Below, in pieces: positions 26,688 to 36,434 of a stretch of 64,000 nucleotides of DNA (position 1 is the first letter of the stretch; each line of letters opens with the position of its first letter). The position numbers were made by a program, and so were the translations under genes. The notes under the pieces were generated by a model that was not told the DNA's origin, ran no database searches, and worked only from the letters and a program-made list of their open reading frames with translations. Source of the stretch: Mucilaginibacter_A sp964251965 (lineage in GTDB: Bacteria > Bacteroidota > Bacteroidia > Sphingobacteriales > Sphingobacteriaceae); NCBI GenBank assembly GCA_964251965.1, contig CAXULQ010000008.1, forward strand, positions 132,317 to 196,316, written 5' to 3'.

Positions 26688-27155
26688 TTACACTTTTGCA
26701 GTGTCGCGCAGTGCTTTTACTTCGTTATGTGCAGATAAAATGCCTTCATTCTGCTTAGAAATGGTGCTGCTAACCTCTGGGCTCCAAATTAAATCCACGT
26801 CTGCCAAAGCTTCTTTGTAGGCTTTTTTAGCTACATCTTCGCCATATTCGCAATCTGCTAAAATAGAGTGGCGGTCTTTGCCGGTAAAAGCAGATTTAAC
26901 GTCCATCCAGGCATGGTAAAATTTGCCTGCTGTGGTAGTGGCATCTGTTGGCTCGCCGCCTAAAGAAGTAACCAACGCTTCTAATTGTGTTGCATTTTTT
27001 TGGCTTTGCGCGATGTATCCTGTAAATAAAGTTTTTAAATCGGCATCTTCTGTGCCTTCTAAACCTTTTTGGTAACCTACTATGCGGTCGTTATTAATTT
27101 TGATTAGATCGTTTAATGCAGAAATCTGATGTTCTGCGGTTTCTATTGTTGCCAT
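26688..27155 (-). CDS. PA2169 family four-helix-bundle protein, second copy
   Basis: 155 residues from the ATG at 27155 (MATIETAEHQISALNDLIKINNDRIVGYQKGLEGTEDADLKTLFTGYIAQSQKNATQLEALV); a longer reading from 27257 has an atypical leader. The layout matches the gene at 6303-6758: helix pair, Gly/Thr-rich turn (GGEPTDATTTAG), helix pair with CEYGEDVAKKAYKEAL. Divergent enough that the two are old paralogues. Ferritin-like stress protein of unknown mechanism. Confidence 0.83.
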   Translation of the reverse strand: MATIETAEHQISALNDLIKINNDRIVGYQKGLEGTEDADLKTLFTGYIAQSQKNATQLEALVTSLGGEPTDATTTAGKFYHAWMDVKSAFTGKDRHSILADCEYGEDVAKKAYKEALADVDLIWSPEVSSTISKQNEGILSAHNEVKALRDTAKV

Positions 27156-27255
27156 GGTTTTAATGTTTTTATCTACAACAAGGTTTGTTAAGTAAGGTTT
27201 TTGAAAAGAGGTTAAGGTGGAAGGGAGGATGTTATTTGGCGAAATTGATTTAACC

Positions 27256-27290
27256 AAAAACCCGCATTGCTATTAACAACGCGGGTTTTT
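27256..27290 (-). terminator. Rho-independent terminator of the efflux operon
   Basis: A 10-bp arm AAAAACCCGC (27256-27265) pairs with 27281-27290, extended by an inner TTG/CAA pair, with a T run on the minus strand. It is followed toward the operon by an exact TAAAAGAAGCAT at 27297-27308, 8 bases beyond the permease stop. Confidence 0.8.
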
Positions 27291-27315
27291 CTATGCTAAA
27301 AGAAGCATCACTTAT

Positions 27316-30300
27316 TTACGCTTCGGCTACTTCAAATTCCGGTTGTTTGGCTTCAACCTTTTCTTTTTTACCAAATAACCTGTTCTTTAAGTTTATGCGG
27401 ATCAAATACATACAAGGAACCAGGATCAGCGTGATGATGGTTGCAAAACCCAACCCAAAGATCATCGTCCAAGCCAATGGCCCCCAAAAGGCAACGTTAT
27501 CGCCGCCAAAGTGGATATGCGGTTCAAAGTGGGTAAACAAGCCAACAAAATCAATATTAAAACCAACGGCCAAAGGTATCAAACCTAAAATAGCGGCAGT
27601 TGCAGTTAATAATACCGGTGTCATCCGGGTGTGGCCAGCTTCTACAACAGCATCGTGTACACTGGTGCCTTGTTCTATCAGCATATCGGTAAATTCAACC
27701 AGTAAAATCCCGTTCCGGACGACGACACCTGCCAGGGCAATAATACCAACGCCCGTCATTACAATTGCCATCGTCATCCCGAAAATACTTACACCGAGCA
27801 ATACGCCAATAATACTAAAGAAGATCTCGCTGATGATGATAAAAGTTTTGCCGATAGAATTAAATTGGATCATCAAAATAATCAATATCAAACCGAAGGA
27901 AGTGGCTAAAGCTCCGCCCAAAAAGGTAACGGCTTCCAATTGGTCTTCCTGTCCGCCACCTTGACGGATAATAATATCGTCCGGTTTTTTAAAGTTATTG
28001 ATCGCCTTTAAAATATTGGCATTTACTTCGTTTGCATTATATGGTTTGATCACACTCGAACCCAAAGTAAGCACCCTTCTTTGTTGCTTGCGTTTGATGT
28101 TGCTGTAAGTATCAGTATAACGGACATCTGTAAAAGCAGATACAGGTACTTGGCGTATAATGCCGCCCAAACCCATATCCCGATAAGTTATTTTTAGGTT
28201 ACGCAATTCATCAATGTTACCCCTTTGGTTTTGTAAAGCCCTCACCTTTATCTGGTAATCATCTTCTTTTGTATTCCTGAAATCGCCTGCCTTCGCCCCA
28301 AAAACTGCTGTACCTAAAGCCTGGCTAATTTGCGAAGTGTTGATGCCTTCGCGGTTCGCTCTTTCACGGTCAATATCAAATACGATTTCTGGTTTATCGT
28401 TTTGCACATCGGCAACCAGGTTTTCTATACCTGCAATATTTTGTTTGGTTAAGTAGCTTTTCAAACGGTTTCCGGTTTTAACCAGCGAATCCAGGTTATC
28501 ACCAATAATTTCGATACTAATATCTTTTTGTACCGGCGGGCCGCTGTTTTCTTGTGCTACAGCAATTTTTACCCCCGGAACGCCTTGTACAGCATTGCGG
28601 ATATTAGACAAAACTTTCTTGGTGTCCTTGCCGTTGCGTTTGCCAAATTCAACAAAAGCAACCGTTACTTTACCTTTATTTTCGTAATCGCCCTGATCTT
28701 CATCTGTAGGATCGGTTACACCTTTGGTAACGTTTGATATAATGGACGATACAATATCCTTATCTGGTTCTACTACTTGGGCAACACGCTGCTCCAACTT
28801 TCTGGTAACGTCATTAGTGGTAGCCTGATCTGTACCAATCGGCATGGTAATATATACATAAGCAAAATTTGGATCACCGGAAGGGAAGAACTCGGGTGTT
28901 TTGCCTCTTACAACCATTAATATAATTGCAAAAATGAACAGAGCAAAAGTACCCAACAAAACAGTTACCGGCCTTCGCACAGCACGTTCCAGCCATTTGG
29001 CATACCAGGCCTGAAAACGCGGCCATACATTATTTTGAAACTTGTCTATTACACTTAATAAAAAGAAATGGTTGATCAGGTACAACACGATCATCAACGC
29101 CATAAAATTACCAAAGCCAATATTGATCCAGTAACTAACAGCGGTTGCTATCGCGAGGTAAATAAGGGTGCGCTTAACAGATTTATCAAATTTAGGATGG
29201 TCATGTTCACCTTCTATATGCGGTTTCATGAAATCAACCGCAAAAACGGGGTTCATAATATAGGCTACAACCAAAGATGCCAATAGCGTAATAATCAGCG
29301 TAATTGGCAAAAAGAACATAAAGTGGCCAATCAAACTGTTCCAAAATGCTAAAGGAACAAACGGTGCCAGCGTAGTCATGGTGCCAGAAAACACCGGTAA
29401 AAACACTTCGCCTGCCGCTATTTTCGCTGCTTCTTTTATCGGTACTTTTCCATTGTCGAAAATTCGGTGTGTGTTTTCGATCACCACAATGGCATCATCC
29501 ACCACAATCCCTAAAGCAAGCAGGAAGGAAAACAGAACGATCATATTCAGTGTGAAACCGATTGCCGGCATCACCAAAAACGCAATAAAGCACGATAATG
29601 GAACTGACAACGCCACAAAAATAGCGTTGGTTGTGCCCATAAAAAACATCAGGATTACGGTAACCAATATAAAACCGATAACGATGGTGTTGATCAAATC
29701 GTTCAAGGTTGTGCGTGTTTTGTCGGATTGGTCACCGGTCACCGTAATATTTAAACCTTTCGGGAAAACAGTTTTTTGTTTTGCCTTGATTAAGGCGTTA
29801 ATTTTATCTGATGCCTGGATCAGGTTTTCGCCTGCCCTTTTACTTACGTTTAAAGTAATTACGTTTTTGAATTTCGGGTTGTCGTTAGTTTTTAAACGCG
29901 CATAACTTTCCTGCTCTAAAAACGAATCCTTGATTTCTGCAATGTCCCGCAAGTAAACAGTTTGCCCTTTCGGGTTTCTGATTGCCATAGCAGCTACCTC
30001 ATCCGCATTTTTAAAATCTTGTTTTACATCGATGCTGCGGCGTACGCCATCTGTTTTAATAGTACCTGCGGTTGTTAAAATATTTTCGGAACCGATTGCC
30101 TGAATAATATCATTAAAGCTGACTTGTGCAGATGCCATCTTGTTCATGTCAACATTAATTTGGATCTCAGGCGTTAAGGCACCAACCTCGTCAACTTTAG
30201 AAATTTCCTTATAGCTTTCTATTTCATCTTTTAAAATGTCTGCATATTCTTTTAGCCGTTTTAAGTCGTAATCGCCAGAGATATTAATGTACAGAATAGG

Positions 30301-30738
30301 AAGGTCGGCAACGTTAATATCCGATATGACAGATTCCTTTAAGTTGTCGTCGTTTTGCGGCAAATCCTGTTTGGCTTTATCCACTGCATCTTTTACATCA
30401 ACTTTGGCATCTTTAATATTAACATTGGCCTGGAACTCGGCAGTTATAATAGATACATTCTGCACAGAGTTAGAAGTAACCTTTTTAAGCCCTTTTAACG
30501 ATTTTAACTGTTTTTCTATTTGCCTCGTTACCAAATTTTCGATGTTTTGGGGCGATTGACCGGCAAATGTGGTAGTAATAAATACTTTTGATTGAGCTAT
30601 ATCCGGAAAGTTTTCTTTCGGGAGATTGTTGTAGCTAATCAAACCCAATACTGTGATCAAAAATATGAGCACGTAAATAGCGGTTTTGTTATCAATGGCC
30701 CAGCTTGAAGGCCCGAATTCTTTTTTAAGATCTTTCAT
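27316..30738 (-). CDS. RND efflux permease (HAE1/AcrB-type)
   Basis: The inner-membrane proton-driven pump of a tripartite exporter, 1140 residues. N-terminal TM1 (AIYVLIFLITVLGLISYNNLP) is followed by two large periplasmic porter regions and TM2-6, including the proton-relay helix LGIVVDDAIVVIENTHR. The second half repeats this (VVRNGILLVEFTDMLIEQG). It is about 100 residues longer than AcrB: between the halves there is an insert of roughly residues 500-570 (PHIEGEHDHPKFDKSV, then two hydrophobic helices), a form common in Bacteroidota. Substrate cannot be told from sequence. Last gene of the TetR-TolC-AcrA-AcrB operon. A motif variant at 29427 encodes PIKEAAK. Confidence 0.93.
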   Translation of the reverse strand: MKDLKKEFGPSSWAIDNKTAIYVLIFLITVLGLISYNNLPKENFPDIAQSKVFITTTFAGQSPQNIENLVTRQIEKQLKSLKGLKKVTSNSVQNVSIITAEFQANVNIKDAKVDVKDAVDKAKQDLPQNDDNLKESVISDINVADLPILYINISGDYDLKRLKEYADILKDEIESYKEISKVDEVGALTPEIQINVDMNKMASAQVSFNDIIQAIGSENILTTAGTIKTDGVRRSIDVKQDFKNADEVAAMAIRNPKGQTVYLRDIAEIKDSFLEQESYARLKTNDNPKFKNVITLNVSKRAGENLIQASDKINALIKAKQKTVFPKGLNITVTGDQSDKTRTTLNDLINTIVIGFILVTVILMFFMGTTNAIFVALSVPLSCFIAFLVMPAIGFTLNMIVLFSFLLALGIVVDDAIVVIENTHRIFDNGKVPIKEAAKIAAGEVFLPVFSGTMTTLAPFVPLAFWNSLIGHFMFFLPITLIITLLASLVVAYIMNPVFAVDFMKPHIEGEHDHPKFDKSVKRTLIYLAIATAVSYWINIGFGNFMALMIVLYLINHFFLLSVIDKFQNNVWPRFQAWYAKWLERAVRRPVTVLLGTFALFIFAIILMVVRGKTPEFFPSGDPNFAYVYITMPIGTDQATTNDVTRKLEQRVAQVVEPDKDIVSSIISNVTKGVTDPTDEDQGDYENKGKVTVAFVEFGKRNGKDTKKVLSNIRNAVQGVPGVKIAVAQENSGPPVQKDISIEIIGDNLDSLVKTGNRLKSYLTKQNIAGIENLVADVQNDKPEIVFDIDRERANREGINTSQISQALGTAVFGAKAGDFRNTKEDDYQIKVRALQNQRGNIDELRNLKITYRDMGLGGIIRQVPVSAFTDVRYTDTYSNIKRKQQRRVLTLGSSVIKPYNANEVNANILKAINNFKKPDDIIIRQGGGQEDQLEAVTFLGGALATSFGLILIILMIQFNSIGKTFIIISEIFFSIIGVLLGVSIFGMTMAIVMTGVGIIALAGVVVRNGILLVEFTDMLIEQGTSVHDAVVEAGHTRMTPVLLTATAAILGLIPLAVGFNIDFVGLFTHFEPHIHFGGDNVAFWGPLAWTMIFGLGFATIITLILVPCMYLIRINLKNRLFGKKEKVEAKQPEFEVAEA

Positions 30739-30764
30739 AATAAACAGATCAAGTGGTTATTGTA

Positions 30765-31868
30765 TTAATTTCCGGATTGTAATACTTTGATTTTATCGCC
30801 ATCTTCGATATCAGATGCACCTGCAGTAACTAATTGGTCGCCGGCGTTTAATCCTGATAATATCTCTGACTGGCCGCCGTAAGTTGCACCAACTTTAACG
30901 TTTTTGCGCTTAGCAGTTCCGCTGTTGTTTACAAAAACGTAATCGCCGTCTTCAGATTTTTGAATAGCTTTTACAGGTATCACAATGGCGTGGGTTTTAG
31001 AATAATCAGCAATTTTTAATATCGCTGTCATGTTTGGGCGAAGTGATTTGCGTGCAGGCAATTTAATCTCTACCGCAAAACTACGTGAAGTAGGGTCAAT
31101 AGCTTTAGCTGCAAAAGTTACTTTGGTAACCAAGGAATCATTTGCATCGGGCACTAAAATTTTAACATTATTGCCTATACCTACACTACCGGAATAAGAT
31201 TCGGGAACATCAGCCTTTACCTTTAAAATATCAGCATTTACAATACGGATGCCTGTTTGCCCTGGCTGTGCAACCTGCCCCAATTTAAGATCCATTTGGT
31301 CAATAGTCCCGTTAATTGGCGAAGTAATCCGGTACATGCTTGATTGCTCGCGTAAAGCAGCAGCTTGTTTCTGGGCGCTTTGCAAATTAGTTTGTGCCTG
31401 GAGATATTGCACTTCTGTACCGATCTTCTGGTCCCAAAGATTTTTTTGTCGCTGGTATAAGGTATTTAATAAGGAAATTTGAGATTGCGCCTGTGCAATA
31501 TTTTCCTTTAAAACACTATTGTCTAATTGTACAAGCACTTGCCCTTTTGATACATGCTGGCCAGCTCTTGCATAAATAGCGGTTATCGTGCCAGGCGATT
31601 GCGGATAAGCCGTAACATTATCCTGTGCATCAATTTTACCTTGAATTTGGACGTAGTTAGTAAAATTGCCGGCTTTAACCTCAACAGTGCTTACATCCGA
31701 AGATTTAGAAGAATCGGCACCACCGGTTTCAGTTTGCAGTTTTGCAATTTTTGTAGTTAAATCGGCCTGCTGCTTTTGCAGGTCAGCTAATTCGGTTTTC
31801 TTGTCCTTCGGCTTGTTAGAACATGCTGCTAAAAACAGCATTGCACTTATGTATAGTAATTTTTTCAT
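30765..31868 (-). CDS. Efflux RND periplasmic adaptor (membrane fusion) lipoprotein
   Basis: 367 residues. Lipobox LAAC at residues 13-16 anchors it in a membrane. Short coiled coil after the anchor (KKTELADLQKQQADLTTKIAKLQ), biotinyl-lipoyl-like halves (GTITAIYARAGQHVSKGQVLVQLDN ... MYRITSPINGTIDQMDLKLGQVAQPG), an alpha-hairpin between them for TolC docking, then beta-barrel and C-terminal membrane-proximal domain (KRKNVKVGATYGGQSEILSGLNAGDQLVTAG). Joins the permease to the TolC-like protein. 26 bases separate it from the permease gene. Confidence 0.92.
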   Translation of the reverse strand: MKKLLYISAMLFLAACSNKPKDKKTELADLQKQQADLTTKIAKLQTETGGADSSKSSDVSTVEVKAGNFTNYVQIQGKIDAQDNVTAYPQSPGTITAIYARAGQHVSKGQVLVQLDNSVLKENIAQAQSQISLLNTLYQRQKNLWDQKIGTEVQYLQAQTNLQSAQKQAAALREQSSMYRITSPINGTIDQMDLKLGQVAQPGQTGIRIVNADILKVKADVPESYSGSVGIGNNVKILVPDANDSLVTKVTFAAKAIDPTSRSFAVEIKLPARKSLRPNMTAILKIADYSKTHAIVIPVKAIQKSEDGDYVFVNNSGTAKRKNVKVGATYGGQSEILSGLNAGDQLVTAGASDIEDGDKIKVLQSGN

Positions 31869-31890
31869 TTTTAATTGATATAGTATTTTT

Positions 31891-33234
31891 TTATTTAATC
31901 CTGCCGTATGCCCTGTCTAAATCTACTTTACTTACCAAAGCATCGTAAAGTCCCTGAATATATTGGTTGTCGGCATTTTCCAGTTCTGTTTGTGCCTGCG
32001 TAACTTCAATGCTTGAACCAACACCTTGCTGATATTTTATTTTAGAAACCCGTAATACTTCTCTGGCAAGCTCCTGGCTTTTCTTTTGATTATTAAGCGT
32101 TTGCAAACCGTTAGTATAGTTAACGCTGGCTTGGCTTGCTTGTAAGTTTAAAGAGTTTTTAAGGTTAATTAAATCATTTTGAGATTTTAGGTAAGTAATT
32201 TTAGCTTGTTTAACCTGATAAAGCCGCTGAAACCCATTAAATATAGGCACATTTAAAGTAAGGCCAACATAACTTGATGGGAAATAAGAATTATATAATT
32301 GCCCAAATGAATTGTTTTGATACGCTGATGCAACGCTTCCGTTTGCAGTTAAAGATGGATAATATTGTGAAATCTTGTTTTTAATATCCAAAGCGTACAA
32401 ATTGTTTTGCGTTTCCTGTAACCCGTATTCAATTCGGTTATGATAAAAAGTGGTATCTGTTGTATAAGTAGTAACATTATTATCGATATTGGTATCTGCT
32501 AACTTATCTGCTAATGTCAGATTATATTCAATCGGCATCCCCATCTGGAATTTCAACAATTGATAATTTAATGCCAGTAAACGAAGTGTGTTCTCACGCG
32601 TAGTAACCAAATTGTTGTATTGAACGGTAATGCGGTCAACATCTATTTTCTCTACAAAGCCTTGTTTATTTTGCGCTGTGGTTTGGTCGAGTTGTTGTTT
32701 AAGCTGATTAATATTGGCATCTAGCAACCTGATTTGCTCATTGCTCACTAATACCTGATAATAAGCTTTGGTTACATTTACATTAACATCAATCCTGGAA
32801 CGCGTATAATTGCGGTTAGACAGTTCTTTAAAAGTTTTTGCTGCTTTTAACCCAATTAAATAACTGCCGCTAAATAAAATCTGGCTGGCATTAAGGGCTA
32901 AGTTAGAGTTATAATTTACACCAAATTTCACGGGTATAAAAGTTCCCGGTTGGTTAAAAAACTCTCCCGGTAAAAGTGTAGTGGGCAATTTTAAATAATC
33001 TGTAAAGGTTGCCTGCCCGCTAATTTGAGGCAAACCAGTACCAATCGTTTCCTTTACCCTATATTCTGCACTTTTAATATCCAGGTTGGCGTTAACAACG
33101 GTGCTCTGATGTTCATCAGCATATTTTATACAGTCCGCAATGCTAAAGTTATAAGTTTGGTTTGTTGGCTGCTGTTGTGGAAATGCCTGAATGCCAGTCA
33201 AAATAAAAATTAATATGATGATAGTTTTTTTCAT
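31891..33234 (-). CDS. TolC family outer-membrane efflux protein
   Basis: 447 residues with signal peptide MKKTIIILIFILTGIQAFPQ. Two repeats of the OEP fold are recognisable: YNFSIADCIKYADEHQSTVVNANLDIKSAEYRVKETIGTGLPQISGQATF in the first, NNLYALDIKNKISQYYPSLTANGSVASAYQ ... GLTLNVPIFNGFQR in the second, and long helices rich in Gln/Asn. It forms the outer-membrane tunnel of the tripartite pump. First structural gene after the TetR regulator. Confidence 0.92.
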   Translation of the reverse strand: MKKTIIILIFILTGIQAFPQQQPTNQTYNFSIADCIKYADEHQSTVVNANLDIKSAEYRVKETIGTGLPQISGQATFTDYLKLPTTLLPGEFFNQPGTFIPVKFGVNYNSNLALNASQILFSGSYLIGLKAAKTFKELSNRNYTRSRIDVNVNVTKAYYQVLVSNEQIRLLDANINQLKQQLDQTTAQNKQGFVEKIDVDRITVQYNNLVTTRENTLRLLALNYQLLKFQMGMPIEYNLTLADKLADTNIDNNVTTYTTDTTFYHNRIEYGLQETQNNLYALDIKNKISQYYPSLTANGSVASAYQNNSFGQLYNSYFPSSYVGLTLNVPIFNGFQRLYQVKQAKITYLKSQNDLINLKNSLNLQASQASVNYTNGLQTLNNQKKSQELAREVLRVSKIKYQQGVGSSIEVTQAQTELENADNQYIQGLYDALVSKVDLDRAYGRIK

Positions 33235-33313
33235 TTATGTGTGATATGGTTCGTGGTCTGTAAGATAGTTTGTATTAGTTTTATATTAACATAATCCAAT
33301 ATAAGCATAACTA

Positions 33314-33931
33314 TTAGTTTTCAATTGCATTTTTATATTGATCAAGCAACTCGTGCCCTTTCAGCGTGCATATCCCATAATTAAAATGTTCCAGCATCTG
33401 GTATTGTACTTTCCAGGTGCTAAATTGTGCAATAGGGAAAATGGAAGCGTTAAAACCCATTTCTACCTGGTTTACACGCATTTTTGCTAAAATTTTAACA
33501 TCCACATCCGGGCGTATAAAACCTTGCTGTATCCCTTTGGTTAAAAGCTGCTCTAATGTTTTTACTAAAACATCAGCTTTAAAGTTTTGAAACTCCGTCC
33601 AGGCTTCTGTATGATATTTCTGCAGATCATGGATTACAATCGGGTTGATCCTCGAAAAAATCTCTTCAGAACATTTCATCATATTGATCATTTCTTCTAT
33701 CACATTTGCCGAATCCTCAATAATAGTATGTATTTGGCATTCGTCTTCATTCAGTTTTTTCTTTACCAAAGCGTTCACCAATTCGTTTTTATCGCTAAAA
33801 AAATTGTAGATGGTTTTTTTCGACATCCCCAAATGTTTAGCAATGTCATCCATCGTTACGCTTTTAATGCCTTTTTGCATAAAAAGCTCTTCTCCGCCTT
33901 GAATTATCCTTTCTGTTTGACCAATTGACAT
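33314..33931 (-). CDS. TetR/AcrR family regulator of the efflux operon
   Basis: 205 residues. N-terminal TetR helix-turn-helix: RIIQGGEELFMQKGIKSVTMDDIAKHLGMSKKTIYNFFSDKNELVNALV. The C-terminal ligand domain is helical and variable. It lies 80 bases upstream of and in line with the TolC-AcrA-AcrB genes, which suggests local autoregulation; the operator was not identified with confidence. Confidence 0.9.
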   Translation of the reverse strand: MSIGQTERIIQGGEELFMQKGIKSVTMDDIAKHLGMSKKTIYNFFSDKNELVNALVKKKLNEDECQIHTIIEDSANVIEEMINMMKCSEEIFSRINPIVIHDLQKYHTEAWTEFQNFKADVLVKTLEQLLTKGIQQGFIRPDVDVKILAKMRVNQVEMGFNASIFPIAQFSTWKVQYQMLEHFNYGICTLKGHELLDQYKNAIEN

Positions 33932-34118
33932 GATAAGACAAAACTAAGGAAACATTTTTAGTTTCAAAAGTTTCCTTAAAATATTATAATAATTAACTGA
34001 AATTGTTATAGATATATGACAAACCAGTATTTTGACGGAAATCAGTTTGTTTTGTTACAGGTTTATTTGACAGCTGTTTAAATAACGGGAGCTATTTTGG
34101 TAAGAAATATAATCAGCA

Positions 34119-34151
34119 CAAAAAAAGGAACCTGGTTTCCCCGGTTCCTGC
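34119..34151 (-). terminator. Terminator after the AarF-type kinase gene
   Basis: A 7-bp G/C-rich stem (34126-34132 with 34143-34149) followed, on the minus strand, by a run of seven T. It lies 45 bases beyond the stop at 34194. An exact minus-orientation dispersed motif (34171-34182) sits between stop and terminator. Confidence 0.7.
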
Positions 34152-34193
34152 AAATAATATCCATGTTGCAATGCTTCTTTTATCGACTAAAAA

Positions 34194-35516
34194 TTAGTAT
34201 TCCAATAAAACATGCGGCCTAAAAGTATCGGTTTTAACATTCGCTTTTAACTCATGTAAAATATTATATAAGCCAAAATTGGTACGGTTTACATAAATGA
34301 AATGCTTTACGCCGCGTGCCTGTTTAAATTCGGGCATACGGGCAATTTTTTCGCCAAAGGCATACAAGCGGTCAAAAAATTCTGAATAACTGAAATCGAA
34401 ACTATCTGTCATGTAAGGTTTGGCAAAAAGCTCGATCATTTCTTTGTAAGCTTCGTAGTAAAATTCTATTTGCTGCGGGTTGTCTTTCGGTAAAATCATT
34501 TCCAGCTGGCGGAAAGCTTTAATTGTTTCTTTTTTATTTTGAAGCAGATCGGAAGAAGTAGTGGAGAAAAACGGATAATAAAAGTCGTCCGGCATTTCTT
34601 TAATGCAACCAAAATCAATCACGCCGAGTTTACCATCCGGCGTAATCATAAAATTTCCCGGGTGCGGATCGGCATGTACGGCACGCAGTTCGTGCTGCTG
34701 GAAATTGTAAAAATCCCACAAAGCCTGTCCGATTAAATTCCGTTCTTCCTGCGAAGGGTTGGTTTGCAAATATTCTTTCAAATGCTTGCCTTCCAGCCAG
34801 CTCATCGTGATAATGCGCTTTTTAGAAAATTCAGGATAATAAGTTGGGAAAACTACATTTTTCAAATCCTTGCAAGCCTGCGTAAACTCGATAGAACGGC
34901 GCACTTCCAGTTCATAATCTGTTTCTTCTAAAAGGCGTTCTTCCACTTCGCGCATGTAAATATCCAGTTCCTTTTCGCTCATGCCCAACAGGCGGAAAGC
35001 AAAAGGCTTGACCAGTTTTAAATCCGAAGAAATCGAATCGCCAACGCCGGGATATTGAATTTTAACCGCCAGCTTTTCTCCGTTCAGTTCCGCCTGGTGC
35101 ACCTGGCCGATTGAAGCCGCATTATTTGATTTTAGGTTGAACTTATCAAAAATTTCTTCCGGCGATTTCCCAAAGTATTTTTTGAAAGTCTGCACAATCA
35201 GCGGACCCGAAAGCGGCGGCGCATTGTATTGCGATTGCGAAAATTTGTCGACGTAAGCTGTCGGCAAAATATTTTTGTCCATGCTCAGCATCTGCGCAAC
35301 TTTTAAAGCCGAACCTTTCAGTTCACTTAAAGATTCGTAAATATCCGACGCGTTATCTTCGTTCAACTCATCCTTGTTCATGTCCGGGTTGAACAATTTT
35401 TTAGAATAATGCTTCACATAATTACCGCCAATCTTAAAACCCGTTTTCACAAACTTGGCAGATCGTTGTACTTTGGATGTTGGTATGCTGTTTTGTTCTT
35501 TGTTATTTTCGCTCAT
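34194..35516 (-). CDS. AarF/ABC1/UbiB family atypical kinase
   Basis: 440 residues. Motifs of the UbiB/ABC1 family: KxGQ-like SALKVAQMLSMD (near 70), PLSGPLIVQTFKKYFGKSPEEIFDKFN, ASIGQVHQAEL, the ATP-site lysine in AVKIQYPGV (near 148), HADPHPGNFMITPDGKLGVIDFG (near 280) with the catalytic DFG. Family members bind or hydrolyse ATP and affect quinone synthesis or other lipid pathways. The ATG (35516-35514) overlaps an ACAG-type motif copy (35515-35526). It may be regulated with the TetR gene upstream; in Bacteroidota the two often neighbour each other. Confidence 0.9.
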   Translation of the reverse strand: MSENNKEQNSIPTSKVQRSAKFVKTGFKIGGNYVKHYSKKLFNPDMNKDELNEDNASDIYESLSELKGSALKVAQMLSMDKNILPTAYVDKFSQSQYNAPPLSGPLIVQTFKKYFGKSPEEIFDKFNLKSNNAASIGQVHQAELNGEKLAVKIQYPGVGDSISSDLKLVKPFAFRLLGMSEKELDIYMREVEERLLEETDYELEVRRSIEFTQACKDLKNVVFPTYYPEFSKKRIITMSWLEGKHLKEYLQTNPSQEERNLIGQALWDFYNFQQHELRAVHADPHPGNFMITPDGKLGVIDFGCIKEMPDDFYYPFFSTTSSDLLQNKKETIKAFRQLEMILPKDNPQQIEFYYEAYKEMIELFAKPYMTDSFDFSYSEFFDRLYAFGEKIARMPEFKQARGVKHFIYVNRTNFGLYNILHELKANVKTDTFRPHVLLEY

Positions 35517-35777
35517 GCTGTTTTTATCGGCAAAAAATTTGTGTTTAATATGGAGAGGAGAGATCGAGGGGCGAAGAATAAATTACCGGGATATATTCAT
35601 TTTTTATTCTCAGCACTTTTCACTTCGCTCAGCTTTTTTCTCCGCTCTTTTTTCTTTTAGGCATGCCTTGCTGGTCAGGCTATCCGCTGCAAGTCCTCGC
35701 TCTATGCTCCGGGCTTTCTGCTGCTATCCCTCAAGCGGAGTACCAACCGTTGCATTATCCTTTGTGTTATCATGATT
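35517..35777. repeat. Intergenic region with a G/C-rich dispersed-repeat-like segment
   Basis: Bases 35661-35750 are much richer in G/C than the flanks and contain no gene (GCTATCCGCTGCAAGTCC and GCTGCTATCCCTCAAGC are its key pieces). It resembles an intergenic repeat that I recall from Bacteroidota genomes, but no second copy lies in this window, so this is unproven. Next to it is an unusual C/T-biased stretch (35600-35660). Confidence 0.35.
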
Positions 35778-35966
35778 TTATTGTTCCGGCTCTGTTTTGT
35801 TTTCTTCCTTTTTTTGCCAGACTTCTTGCGGAAGTAAACCTTTCTTATCTTTAAAATATGCCAATATTTGTTCTGAATTCATATCTTGAATTTCTAAACT
35901 TATTTGATCACGAATTTTTCGTAATTGGGCAACCATAGATTCAGCTTGCTGCGTTTCAGTCTTCAT
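35778..35966 (-). CDS. Small antitoxin-like partner of the PIN protein
   Basis: 62 residues, helical and charged: ESMVAQLRKIRDQISLEIQDMNSEQILAYFKDKKGLLPQEVWQKKEEN. Similar short proteins (R-D-x-I-S-L-E-I-x-D-M) accompany VapC-like PIN toxins in Bacteroidota. It overlaps the PIN gene by 11 bases but is downstream of it, the reverse of the usual antitoxin-first order. Role as antitoxin is inferred. Confidence 0.6.
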   Translation of the reverse strand: MKTETQQAESMVAQLRKIRDQISLEIQDMNSEQILAYFKDKKGLLPQEVWQKKEENKTEPEQ

Positions 35967-36432
35967 ATTCTAAAATTTCTCTGGGTGATCTTATTTCCAA
36001 AATTTTGTGTCCAAATTTAATATTAACAGCATTATATCCGCGGATACGATTTACATTTACAATATGCTTAAAATTCCAGCTAACTAAAATATCAGCATTA
36101 TTAAGCGTTGCCAAAGCGATATGATTACAATCAAAAATGCTGGTTTTGCCTACTACTTTTTCTTCAACATAAGCAATAGCCAGATCGGTGGCATTAATAG
36201 AATTTTCTATAATTTCAATAGACTCCGGAGGAAATTTAGCAAGAAGTTTTTTTACTCTTTTAGGAGCATTGTCAAGCTCTATGCTGGTCAATTCAGAATA
36301 AATAACCCTGTACTTTCCTTCAATTATCCTGTCGAAAAGTATTTTCGTCCAAACTTCAAATTCAGCATCAAAGTAACCGCCAAATACAGAAGTATCCAGA
36401 TAAAGCCGTTCTACTCCTCGCTCTCCGCTCAC
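35956..36432 (-). CDS. PIN-domain protein, VapC-like putative toxin
   Basis: 158 residues from a GTG start at 36432. PIN-type acidic residues appear in RLYLDTSVFGGYFD (first Asp), YSELTSIELDNAP (Glu) and SIFDCNHIALATLNNADILVSWNFKHIVN (two late Asp). PIN proteins are Mg-dependent RNases; VapC toxins cut tRNA or rRNA. It starts 2 bases after the TetR stop and overlaps the small partner, so all three are probably cotranscribed. No ATG start is available in frame. Confidence 0.72.
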   Translation of the reverse strand: MSGERGVERLYLDTSVFGGYFDAEFEVWTKILFDRIIEGKYRVIYSELTSIELDNAPKRVKKLLAKFPPESIEIIENSINATDLAIAYVEEKVVGKTSIFDCNHIALATLNNADILVSWNFKHIVNVNRIRGYNAVNIKFGHKILEIRSPREILEYED

Positions 36433-36434
36433 AA

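Noticed and set aside
27293..27964. A 223-residue + strand frame within the RND permease gene, and other long antisense frames (7369-7911, 29378-29905, 39179-39613, 49454-49969)
   Set aside because: They lie wholly opposite genes with strong family motifs and have basic, low-complexity translations typical of shadows.
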